Assembly: GCA_026770575.1 (NCBI GenBank)
Contig: MU657238.1
Coordinates: 129,177 to 141,061, forward strand
DNA length: 11,885 nt
Direction: 5' to 3'
Source of the DNA: Pelagophyceae sp. CCMP2097
Lineage: Eukaryota; Sar; Pelagophyceae
Part shown: piece by piece, positions 1 through 6,661 of the stretch
Position numbering within the stretch: position 1 is the first letter of the stretch
Layout of the letters: each line of letters opens with the position of its first letter
Notes under the pieces: model-generated
Told to the model about the DNA's origin: nothing
The model's input: the letters and a program-made list of their open reading frames with translations, nothing else
Databases searched by the model: none
Translations under genes and position numbers: made by a program

Positions 1-246
1 CCGTCGCGCTGGCGGCGAAGCGCGGCCGCGGCGCCGACGAACGCGGGCCGACGACGAAGGACCTCTACATGAAGAAGTTTCCGGGCGGTGCGTGATTGCG
101 TCGCTGCACCGCATCGACGTTCCATTCCGTAAATAGGCATCTACATGTCCGACGACTCCGTTGCGCTGGAGCTCATCAAGCTCTTCGGCGTCGGCGAGGT
201 GACGCTTGCCGACCGCTTTGAGGCCACCGCCAAAGTGTCTGAATAG
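1..246 (+). CDS. 3' end of an unrecognised protein-coding gene (two terminal exons)
   Basis: The window opens inside an exon read from base 3. Unspliced, this frame stops at the TGA at 93-95. A 49-nt GT...AG segment (88-136) lies across that stop, and removing it joins the frame exactly to a second open stretch ending in TAG at 244-246. The joined tail is about 64 residues. It contains TTKDLYMKKFPGG, then IYMSDDSVALELIKLFGVG, and ends EATAKVSE. The second part is acidic and amphipathic, like a folded C-terminal segment, unlike the Arg/Pro-rich shadow frames of this GC-rich DNA. I do not recognise the family. The 5' part is outside the window. The alternative is a free-standing 33-residue ORF starting at the ATG at 145. 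Confidence 0.5.
88..136 (+). other. Predicted 49-nt spliceosomal intron
   Basis: Donor GTGCGTG, acceptor AAATAG. It starts in phase 1, removes an in-frame TGA (93-95) and restores a Gly codon at the junction. It has the same length and donor class as other introns in the window. Confidence 0.55.
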
Positions 247-582
247 AGTTCGAAGGGGAGGATAATCTTTTCAAGTAAGATAATGGCAACGAATTGCCGG
301 AGGGCGCCTAGGGTGCGATTGTGCGTCGATTCGGAGCAGGATGGCGTGTCGGGAGCTTGGCGGCGTAGGAACCTGTCGCTGAATTGAATGGATTTGATTG
401 CGTGTCGCATAATGAAAGGTATTGTCCTTTAGAAAAGACCCGAAATAGAGACAAAGGCCCCCTCCGGGGGTCTGCAGTACCTCCGGTGCGCTATGGTAAT
501 TAGGAATTCCTAGGAATCCTGATCTACAATTATTGTATTCGCAAAAAGTTTCGGCAGTGTCGGACACTGGGAATTCCGTAAG
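247..582. other. Intergenic region upstream of the helicase gene
   Basis: This is 336 bp between the TAG of the left gene and the ATG of the helicase. It is less GC-rich than its surroundings and holds no convincing coding frame. Visible structure is a C-rich/G-rich potential hairpin at about 456-470 (ccccc/ggggg), nested in agaccc (436-441) with gggtct (468-473), a perfect palindrome at 501-512, and an A/T-rich run at about 526-547. It should carry the 3' UTR of the left gene and the promoter and 5' UTR of the helicase. Confidence 0.5.
501..512. repeat. 12-bp perfect palindrome
   Basis: TAGGAATTCCTA equals its own reverse complement. It lies 71 bp before the helicase ATG. A second imperfect dyad overlaps it, centred on CCTAGG (509-514). 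It could be a dimeric factor site; function unknown. Confidence 0.5.
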
Positions 583-2520
583 ATGTCGACATCGGTGGAT
601 ATCCAGCGAGCCTCGAAGATGCAGCTGCGCGCGTACCAGGCGCGCATCGTAGACGAGTGCCTGTTTCGGAACGCCGTAGTCGTGCTGCCGACGGGAAGCG
701 GGAAGACGCTTATCGCAGCTGAATTGATCAAAAGACTCGCGGCCTCAAAGCCTACGCTATTCCTGGTGCCGAAGATCTTGCTCGTGGCGCAGCAGGCTTC
801 GGCGGTGCGAAATTGGACGGGTTTGGTGTTGGGCGAGTACTTTGGTGGGGAAAAGATGCCGACCGACTTTGACGTTTTAGTTTCGACGCCAAAGGCCTTT
901 GAAGTCGCGCAGGCAAAAACGCCGAGCCTCGCCTGGGACAAATTCGCCCTCGTAATCTTCGACGAGGTGCACCACGTCCTCAAGGACGACCCGTACCGCA
1001 ATCTGGCTCTAAAGCTTCGAAAAAAGCGAGACGCGCCGAACATCCTCGGGCTCCCGTACGTCCTCGGCATGACCGCTTCTTTATCTTACGCCGTCGGCGA
1101 CCGAAAAGTCGAGGCCAGCATAAGCAAGCTCTGCCGCGAGCTGGCCATTGAGCACACGACGACTGCGACGGCGGCCGAGCTCGAGGCCGACGGCTATTTT
1201 GCCGGGAAGCGCATGGCAGACGTCCGGCCCTCTGAAAAGACCGTTTTCGGCGTCCTTGATGCAGCGGACCGCAAGCCGCACCTCGTGGTACGAACGTTTT
1301 GGCGCCGCGTCTCTGACCGGCAAGCGACGCCGTTTAGCCTTGGGTTGACGGACGTCATTTTGGCCATGGAATCTTCGCTCCCAGACTTCAAATCGCCTCT
1401 CCAAACCAAGCCCGTCCGCGACTGGGGCGTCGCGGCGCACCGCTTTGGCGACGACAACCGCTGCGAAGGCGACAAGTTTCGCGATTTGGAGATGTGGTAC
1501 GAATCTCTGCGAGGCCTTGTGATTTCGTGGGAAGAGGCTGAAGATTTATCGACAACATTCTTGCGCATGACCGGCGCAGACAAACTCTCATCAAATTGGC
1601 CGGAGAGCGTGCGCTCCAAAGCGAAGGCGTTTATAGAGACGCTGCCGGAGACGTTTCCAAAGTTCGAAAAGCTCAAAGAAGTGCTGCGCGAAAAGGTGGC
1701 CGTCCGCGGTATGTCGTTTCGCGGCATCATCTTCTGCGAACAGCGAATCATGACGCACGTCCTCGACGCCGTCGTCCGCGCCGACATGGCATTGAGTCTT
1801 TTAGAGCCAGTGGTCATCTACGCCACGTCGACGCCAGCCACGCCGTCGTTTTCCGTTTCCAAGCAGGCCGCGCGCGACAATCTCGACGCATTCAAACACG
1901 GCCGAGCAAGGTTTGCACCGGCGCACAATTCTCCCGGGAGACCCCCACTCCGGTCGTAGGCTGCTCGTCGCGACGGCCGTGGCTGAAGAGGGTATGGACA
2001 TACCCAAGGCCAACGTGGTCATCTGCTTCGACGCGGTCACAAACGGCGTCGCCATGGTCCAGCGCCGCGGCCGCGCGCGCGAAGAAGGGAGTGACTTTAT
2101 CGTCATGGCAGAGCGAGCCGACCGCCCCGTATCGCTGTGAGTCTGTTCCTAGCGACGAGGGCTTACCCGCTCGCCTTTAGGCTCGCCCAGGCCGAGGCGC
2201 GGCAGCACGAGCTCGTGCTTGCCTTCGAACCGAGCCGCGACGGCTCTGACGATGCCTTGCTGGCCTCGGCGCAGGCGTCTCGGGAGCGCGGCGCTCAGGG
2301 CGTTCTCGCGGCGGCCACGGACGGCAACGTCTTGCGCACACTCAACCTCTACTGCAAGAAGACAAAGGCGGACGTCGAGGAGAGTCATGAGGGGGGCACG
2401 TGCACGTTGACGTACGACACGGTTCTGCGCCGAGTCAGTGCAGACGGCGACGGCTCGAATAAAAAAAAAGCAAAGCTCAACGCCGCAAAGGCCCTCCTCG
2501 GCCTCCTCGCCGCACCGTAA
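583..2520 (+). CDS. Dicer/RIG-I-type DExH helicase with C-terminal dsRNA-binding domain
   Basis: Predicted 614-aa SF2 helicase expected to use ATP to move on or sense double-stranded RNA. Exons are 583-1910, 1960-2136 and 2181-2520. Motifs in order: Q-like LRAYQ (15-19), motif I PTGSGKT (36-42), Ia LVPKILLVAQQ (61-71), Ib STPK (101-104), II DEVHH (127-131), III GMTAS (162-166), a helical insertion about 210-375 including PKFEKLKEVL, IV GIIFCEQR (381-388), V LLVATAVAEEGMDIP (444-458), VI QRRGRAR (477-483). Residues about 551-612 form a dsRBD, with LNLYCKKT and the basic GDGSNKKKAKLNAAKALLGLL-type second helix (591-611). Motif VI (QxRGRAR) and the insertion place it with Dicer, RIG-I-like and Mph1/FANCM helicases; the dsRBD favours the RNA members. 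CARD, RIG-I C-terminal, PAZ and RNase III domains are absent. ATG 583 is the first start after an in-frame TGA and leaves only about 14 residues before the Q motif. The next gene is convergent, 5 bp away. RNA-interference, antiviral and general dsRNA roles cannot be separated from sequence. Confidence 0.88.
1911..1959 (+). other. Predicted 49-nt intron 1 of the helicase gene
   Basis: Donor GTTTGCACC, acceptor GGTCGTAG. Phase 2: ag plus g gives Arg443. Removing it joins FKHGRAR to LLVATAVAEEGMDIP, the canonical helicase motif V, which otherwise lies in another frame. This is one of the best-supported introns here. Confidence 0.85.
2137..2180 (+). other. Predicted 44-nt intron 2 of the helicase gene
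   Basis: Donor GTGAGT, acceptor CGCCTTTAG, phase 2. It removes the TGA met right after ADRPVSL and connects the motif VI exon to the dsRBD exon in the correct frame. Confidence 0.8.
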
Positions 2521-2525
2521 AAGAT

Positions 2526-4465
2526 TTAGACCTGCCGAGACCCGGCGTCCGCTCTCAGGCTTGCGGTGTCGTGATCTTGCCTCGAGGCGCGCAATTCTTG
2601 CCTTGAGGCGCGCAAAGGCTTGGCTTCTCGGCTCGCGTTTGCGGCGACCTAGAGGCCGCCTGGCGCGGGGCGTGGTGCGGCCTCGAGGGACGCGGTAAGG
2701 CACTGCCGCGGTGTTCATATCGTCGATCTCTTTTTGATTCCTTTCATGGACTGCCTCGGCCGCTCGAGAATTGTCGCGGAGCCGAGCCGCAAACGTCGCC
2801 TTCATCTTCGCAAGCGCCGCCTCGACGAGCGCTCCCGCGTCGTCGTGGGGTGGGGCCGCGCCGGAAAGCGACTCCAACTTTGACTTCAGCGCATCAATCT
2901 CACGTTGCAGCGCATCAAGCGCTTTGAGATGCGCCGCGCCCGCGGCGGTGGCGGCGTCGCAGCGCAGGTGCGCCTCGTGCAGCGAGTGCGCCTAGAGGAC
3001 CGTCAGGGTGGCACGAGGGGGGCGAGGTAGATGCCACACAGGCGACGTTTCAAAGGCGCCGGCGCGCGCGGCTTGGGCCGCGGCCCGCTCCGCTTCGAGA
3101 CGGTCAAGCCTCTCCTGGCGCAATGCCGTCTCGGCCGCGGCGGCGGCCTCGGCGTGCGCCGCTTGGTGCGCCGAGCCGAGCGCTGCGAGCTTTGCCGAGC
3201 CGAGGGCAGCGTGCTTGGCGCGCTCTTGCTCTAGAGCCCGCTGCAACGCCTCGTCGGCCCCGCCGCCGTCGGCCTCGACGCGCGCGAGCGCCGCGTCGGC
3301 CCGCGCCGCATCCGCGTCGGTCCGTGCCTCTTCCGCGCGGCGCTCGGAAGCGCCGCACCGAGCCTCGGAGGCGTTGCACCTCGCTTCCGCAGCGTTGCGT
3401 TCCACCTGCGCGGCGTCGCACTGCGCCCTTGCGACGCGCAGCTGCATCGCGGCGGCGCGCGATGCGTCGCGGGTCTCGGAGAGTTGAGCAGCAGTCGCAT
3501 CCAGCTCCAACCCAAGCGACTCCTCGCGGACCCTGCTCGCCTCGGCTTCCTGCTGCGCTAAGACCTGCGCGGAAACCAACAAGGCCTCGCGCTTTGATGC
3601 CGCGTCGGCGCTTTGCCGGAGCCGCAGCAAATCGGCCTCGTCGCGCCGCCGCCGGTCGTCGCCGCTCGCGCGCGCCGCGACCGCCTGCGCTTCGGCGGCG
3701 GCCCGCAGCGCCTGCGTTTCGGCCCGCAGCGCCGCGGCCTCGGCCCGCAGCGCCGCGATTTCCAAGAGCGCGGCCTCTCCCGCCGCGCGGCACCGCGAGA
3801 GCGCGTCGTCGACAGCGAGGCTCGACTCGACGTGCCTACGCCGCGGCCTGCCACACCGAGCGACGTCTCGAGGCGCGCACTTTTGGAAGACCGCCTCGTC
3901 ACTGGCGTCGTCGTCCGCGGCGGGCCAGGCGACGCGGCCGCTGAGGGCGCCGTCGTGGAGCGCGGTGAGCCGCCGCTCCTGCGTGACAGACGATGTCCCC
4001 TCGTCGCAGACCGTCACAAAGGTCCCTCGCCACCCCGGGCCGGAGGACGCACGGCGCGGCGCCGCAGCGCGAGGGGCGCGTCGGCCTCTGCGGCGCACGC
4101 GGCGCACTCGTTCCGCCTGCGCACGACGTTGAGACGCTTTGAGACGGCGACGTTTGGGAGGGCCGAGAAAGGGCGGCGGCGCACGCAGTCTGCTCGGCGG
4201 CGTGGTTCGAGGCGCCGAGCTTTTCCTCGAGGTTCTGGATGATGCGCGCCCAGCCTTCATTCGTCGGCCTCGCTCCCCGCGCGTTTGCAGGCGCGGCCAT
4301 GTTCGAGGCGGCGGCGGTGATGTTCGAGGCCTCTTCCCGCATGTCCGCGGCCCGGGATGGCATCGGCGGTGTCGCGCCAGAGAGAGAACGCCATCTGCCG
4401 TTCTGCTGCACCGCAGCGCGGCCGGCGTTCCCAATCGCCGAAGGGGCGTTCCGGCTTTCCTTCAT
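2526..4465 (-). CDS. Long alanine-rich coiled-coil protein, function unknown
   Basis: A 549-aa product is predicted from exons 4465-4185, 4116-4053, 3978-3881, 3835-3040, 2991-2704 and 2648-2526 (reverse strand); all phases add up. The first 148 residues are of mixed composition, with a short helix around IIQNLEEKLG and an acidic patch ADDDASDEAVF. From about residue 150 to 510 the protein is nearly all Ala, Arg, Glu, Gln and Leu in heptad-like order (IAALRAEAAALRAETQALR, then LKALDALQREIDALKSKLE), so an extended coiled coil is expected. No enzyme motif, signal peptide or membrane span is seen. Structural or scaffolding proteins (basal body, cytoskeleton, SMC-like rods) have this character, but composition alone cannot assign a role. 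The start is ATG 4465, directly preceded by an in-frame TAG. The two 5' introns and the last intron are the least certain. Confidence 0.65.
2649..2703 (-). other. Predicted 55-nt last intron of the coiled-coil gene
   Basis: On the reverse strand the donor is GTGCCT at 2703 and the acceptor GCCTCTAG at 2649, phase 0. Splicing gives a short terminal exon stopping at 2526. Without it the frame would run antisense through the helicase dsRBD to 2149 and lose its coiled-coil character. Confidence 0.5.
2992..3039 (-). other. Predicted 48-nt intron of the coiled-coil gene
   Basis: Reverse-strand donor GTGTGG at 3039, acceptor GTCCTCTAG at 2992, phase 0. The intron is 16 codons long and holds the only in-frame stop (TAG 2994-2992). 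The coiled-coil composition continues in the same frame on both sides, so this is an intron with a built-in stop rather than the gene end. Confidence 0.75.
3836..3880 (-). other. Predicted 45-nt intron of the coiled-coil gene
   Basis: Reverse-strand donor GTGCGC at 3880, acceptor GCGTAG at 3836, phase 2, multiple of three with no stop. Support is compositional: it removes an Arg/Cys/Pro segment that breaks the coil start and joins DEAVFQK to HVESSLAVDDAL. The sequence could also be left in the protein. Confidence 0.45.
3979..4052 (-). other. Predicted 74-nt intron of the coiled-coil gene
   Basis: Reverse-strand donor GTGCGTCC at 4052, acceptor CACGCAG at 3979, phase 0. It moves the frame from ...LALRRRA to ERRLTALHDG.... 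The GTGCGT donor matches other introns in the window. Confidence 0.45.
4117..4184 (-). other. Predicted 68-nt intron 1 of the coiled-coil gene
   Basis: Reverse-strand donor GTGCGCC at 4184, acceptor GTGCGCAG at 4117, phase 2. It joins ...NHAAEQTA to RNECAACAAEADAPL. A second acceptor about 30 nt downstream would give another frame. Low to moderate support. Confidence 0.4.
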
Positions 4466-4501
4466 CTAGCGCAGCGCGGCGCCGACGGCGCGACACCGAC
4501 G

Positions 4502-5023
4502 ATGGGGGTGGTCCACGGGTCGGCCCCACGCAAGGTGCCAGTTGGCTACGGGGCTTGTACGAGCTTCCGGAACCGAGCTTTTTTCAGCGACTAGTTTTCA
4601 GTGATTGTGAGGAAGTGGCACACTGATTCATCAGACGACCCGGGGTCGAGGACGACGGCCTTACCGACGGCCGCGCCGACGGCCGTGCCGACGGCCGCAC
4701 CGACGGCCGCTCCGACGGCCGCGCCGACGGCCGCACCGACGGCCCTGCCGACGGCCCTGCCGACGGCCGCACCGACGGCCGCGCCGACGGCCCTGCCGAC
4801 GGCCGCACCGACGGCCGCGCCGACGGCCCTGCCGACGGCCCTGCCGACGGCCGCGCCGTCGGTCTTGCCGACGGCCTTGCCCACGCCAAAGCCCACGCCC
4901 GCGCCCACGCCAAAGCCCACGGCGGTTGCGCCCACGTTCGGGCCCACTCTCAAGCCCACGCTCGCGCCGACGCCCAAACTCACGTCCACGCCGACATCCA
5001 CGCCGACGCCCGCGTCCCTGTGA
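4502..5023 (+). CDS. Hypothetical Pro-Thr-repeat protein
   Basis: An open frame runs from the TAG at 4592-4594 to the TGA at 5021-5023 but has no ATG of its own. A 45-nt GTACGAG...TTTTCAG segment (4557-4601) would connect it in frame to an upstream ATG at 4502, giving about 158 aa. The start is [17 protein letters not shown], followed by 19 tetrapeptides of the form T-A-x-P (x is A, L or V) and a looser Thr/Pro/Lys/Ala-rich tail. Such Pro-Thr stretches act as extended, often O-glycosylated linkers or stalks in stramenopile surface proteins. No signal peptide or anchor is seen here, so this may be a fragment, a non-coding repeat, or part of a gene whose exons I cannot place. Confidence 0.3.
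4557..4601 (+). other. Possible 45-nt intron of the Pro-Thr-repeat gene
   Basis: Donor GTACGAG, polypyrimidine-like acceptor TTTTCAG, phase 1. It removes the in-frame TAG at 4592-4594 and keeps the frame. The gene itself is doubtful. Confidence 0.25.
4655..4882. repeat. 12-bp tandem repeat, 19 units
   Basis: Nineteen consecutive 12-mers of the form acg-gcc-nnn-ccg start at 4655. Variation sits almost wholly in the third triplet (gcg, gca, gct, gtg, ctg, tta, ttg), and one unit is altered (tcg-gtc-ttg-ccg). The forward frame reads Thr-Ala-x-Pro; the reverse strand is also open and reads Val-Gly-x-Ala. Near-identity of units suggests recent expansion by slippage or unequal exchange. Confidence 0.9.
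4883..5020. repeat. Degenerate Pro-Thr repeat tail
   Basis: This continues the 12-bp array with a different, diverged short unit based on cccacg-cc. Forward translation is [14 protein letters not shown] and similar, later [16 protein letters not shown]. Units are 6-18 bp and imperfect, suggesting an older array next to a younger one. Confidence 0.65.
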
Positions 5024-5164
5024 TGCAGTTGCAGACCTTTCGCCAAACGCCGAAACCCGCCGACCTTTCGCTGCATCGAGCCAGGCCGCCAAGCGCTCGA
5101 GTTGGAAGCGACCGCGGGGCCCCCGGCGAGGCTCCGCCCGACCCCTTTCGGACGGAGAGCCAGG
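5024..5164. other. Short spacer upstream of the MYND-RING-Sel1 gene
   Basis: This is 141 bp from the end of the Pro-Thr frame to the chosen ATG. The MYND gene's frame is open through part of it (from TTG at 5102) without any ATG, so it is probably 5' UTR and promoter. No TATA-like element is seen. Confidence 0.4.
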
Positions 5165-6169
5165 ATGGTCGACCCGCAAACGGCGGCCGCTCCCGCGCCC
5201 TGCTGCGTCTGCGACGCGCCGAACGGCAAGCACTGCTCCAAGTGCAAATCGCACCACTACTGCGGCAAGGCGTGCCAGCTCGTCGACTGGAAGTGCGGCA
5301 ACAACAAGGCGTGCAAGGACCTCGCCATCGAGTTCCAGGACCGCCTCCTCGACGAGATCATGCCGAAGAGGAAGGTCAAGGAGGACCCCGCCATCGCAGA
5401 CTTTGCGTCGGCGGACGGTTCCAAGGCGCGCTTAGCGGCTGTTTGCGCGAAAGAGGTCGAGGCCAGCACAGTGAAAAACGACACGCCGGACTGGCGGGGC
5501 ACTTGCGCCATCTGCCTCGACAAGATGCTGTTCGACAATGGCCAACAAGTATTCTACGAGTGCTGCTGCAAGAAGATCTGCAAGGAGTGCTCCGACAAGT
5601 GTGACGAGTACGACACACGGTGCCCGCTCTGCCGAGCGCCAACCCCCACTTCGGAGGCAGAGTTGCTAGGCTGGCTACAGAAGCACGTGGACAAAGGGAA
5701 CACCGAGGCGCAGTTCATGCTCGGGGACGCCTATCGTGAAGGAAAGTATGGTCTCAAGAAGAGCCCGAAGCGAGCGTTCCATCTTTATAATCTTGCCGTG
5801 GCGCAACTGGGAGAGTGTTATGATTATGGAGATTGCGTCCAGGTCGACCTCGAGACCGCCGTGCAGTGGTACCGGCGCGCGGCCGAGCAAGGCTATCCCT
5901 ACGCTCAAATGAAGCTCGGCAACATGTTCTCCAACGGCAAGGGCGTGGCGCGGTCGTAGGAGGAAGCTGTGAAGTGGTACCGGCTCGCCGCGGCGCAGGG
6001 CCACACAAACGCGCTCTTCAACCTCGGCGCGTGTTATGCAAATGGCCAGGGCGTGCCGCAGGACTTCGACGAGGCGCAGCGCCTCTTCAAGCGCGCCGCG
6101 GCTAAGGGGCACGCCGGCGCCGCGGGCATGGTCGAACTTGAAGCGCTCGCGGCGCGTGCCTCCGGCTGA
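5165..6169 (+). CDS. MYND-RING-Sel1 repeat protein interrupted by an in-frame TAG
   Basis: The protein has a MYND-type zinc finger at residues 13-50 (C13, C16, C24, C27, C33, C37, C50), a RING-like finger at about 114-156 (C114, C117, C133/C135, C139, C142, C153, C156), then Sel1 repeats. Sel1 helix pairs are visible as AQFMLGDAYREGKYG, TAVQWYRRAAEQG, AQMKLGNMFSNGKGV, EEAVKWYRLAAAQG and ALFNLGACYANGQGV. Such proteins are thought to be scaffolds or ubiquitin-ligase-like adaptors. ATG 5165 has a strong eukaryotic start context (gccaggATGg) and sits 12 residues before the first zinc ligand. A TAG at 5957-5959 (residue 265) breaks one Sel1 unit; the frame then continues without any shift to a TGA at 6167-6169, so the intact length would be 334 aa. 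Oddities: the usual MYND His is Asn46, and the first Sel1 junction (LAVAQLGECYDYG) is about six residues short. It is either a recently disabled copy, a sequencing error, or truncated at 264 aa. Confidence 0.82.
5957..5959 (+). other. In-frame TAG inside a Sel1 repeat
   Basis: The codon stands where Sel1 units normally have a variable residue, between GKGVARS and EEAVKWY. Both sides align with neighbouring units with no gap or frame change. One base change (for example TAC, AAG or CAG) would account for it. The bases GTCGTAG also match an acceptor used in the helicase gene; the only fitting donor noted (GTGCAG at 5861, 99 nt, phase 0) would delete almost one intact Sel1 unit, so splicing is less likely. 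Confidence 0.75.
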
Positions 6170-6515
6170 TCCAGAGCCCGCTGCCATCTCGGCGCCGCAT
6201 CTCCGAGGCATGGCCGCTGCCCCCGCGGCGCAAAAAGACTCGACCGCGGCGCGCCGGCGACAGTCGCGGCCAAGCATCGCAGCCCAGCGACGATCCGTTC
6301 CGGATCCGTCCCAGACGAAGATTATAAACATCTCCCATCGCCCTTTGACGATCACGGTGGGCACGACCCGTCGTAGCTACCCTTTGCCACTACCCACTCG
6401 TTCCAGTACACCGGCCAGCAACGCCCGATCCTCTGTCCTCTCCGTGGGTCGTGCCAACATTCCAGTATCCACCAGCTCCGAATCCCGGCGACTCCTCTTG
6501 ACCTCGCACAAATTT

Positions 6516-6527
6516 CAAAAGCTTTTG
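6516..6527. repeat. 12-bp perfect palindrome in the intergenic A/T-rich patch
   Basis: CAAAAGCTTTTG is self-complementary. It lies 134 bp before the glycosyltransferase ATG. It may be a protein-binding dyad; no function can be assigned. Confidence 0.45.
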
Positions 6528-6600
6528 CCGCAAATTGACTCAATTCAAGTGAAACAAGTGAATGAAATTTTCCGGAAGGGTTGTTGCGTCTCGGTTGAAC

Positions 6601-6617
6601 CGCGCGAAGCTCGCGCG
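6601..6617. repeat. Short GC inverted repeat
   Basis: A 7-bp arm CGCGCGA, a 3-base loop and the complementary arm TCGCGCG, 44 bp before the glycosyltransferase ATG. It could fold in the 5' UTR, but may be chance in GC-rich DNA. Confidence 0.35.
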
Positions 6618-6661
6618 CGGGGATCCCGCGGCGCCGGTCCCGCGTGTGCAGCTGTGCGGTT

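Larger units (their letters stand above)
6170..6661. other. Intergenic region upstream of the glycosyltransferase gene
   Basis: This is 492 bp with no coding frame I trust. It contains a TATAAA at 6323-6328, a perfect palindrome at 6516-6527, an A/T-richer stretch at about 6507-6582, and a CGCGCGA-agc-TCGCGCG inverted repeat at 6601-6617. It probably holds the promoter and 5' UTR of the glycosyltransferase gene. Confidence 0.5.

Noticed and set aside
510..1070. Reverse-strand ORF of 186 codons opposite the helicase
   Set aside because: It is a shadow of the conserved helicase motifs I, Ia and II, with no family resemblance.
1911..2180. Two apparent frameshifts in the helicase, suggesting a pseudogene
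   Set aside because: Both breaks coincide with GT...AG segments of 49 and 44 nt whose removal restores motif V and the dsRBD frame exactly, so introns explain them better.
2149..2520. Extension of the coiled-coil frame through the helicase 3' end
   Set aside because: Heptad character ends before this region and the opposite strand encodes a clear dsRBD. A 55-nt intron gives a clean stop at 2526.
3123..3944. Forward-strand Arg/Pro-rich ORF of 273 codons
   Set aside because: Its composition is that of the complement of an Ala/Arg/Glu coiled coil in GC-rich DNA. The reverse strand gives heptads and is preferred.
4591..5247. Reverse-strand Val-Gly repeat ORF
   Set aside because: It is antisense to the 12-bp array and starts inside the MYND coding sequence. 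Such Val-Gly frames are the expected complement of Pro-Thr repeats. Kept only as the uncertainty noted for the array.
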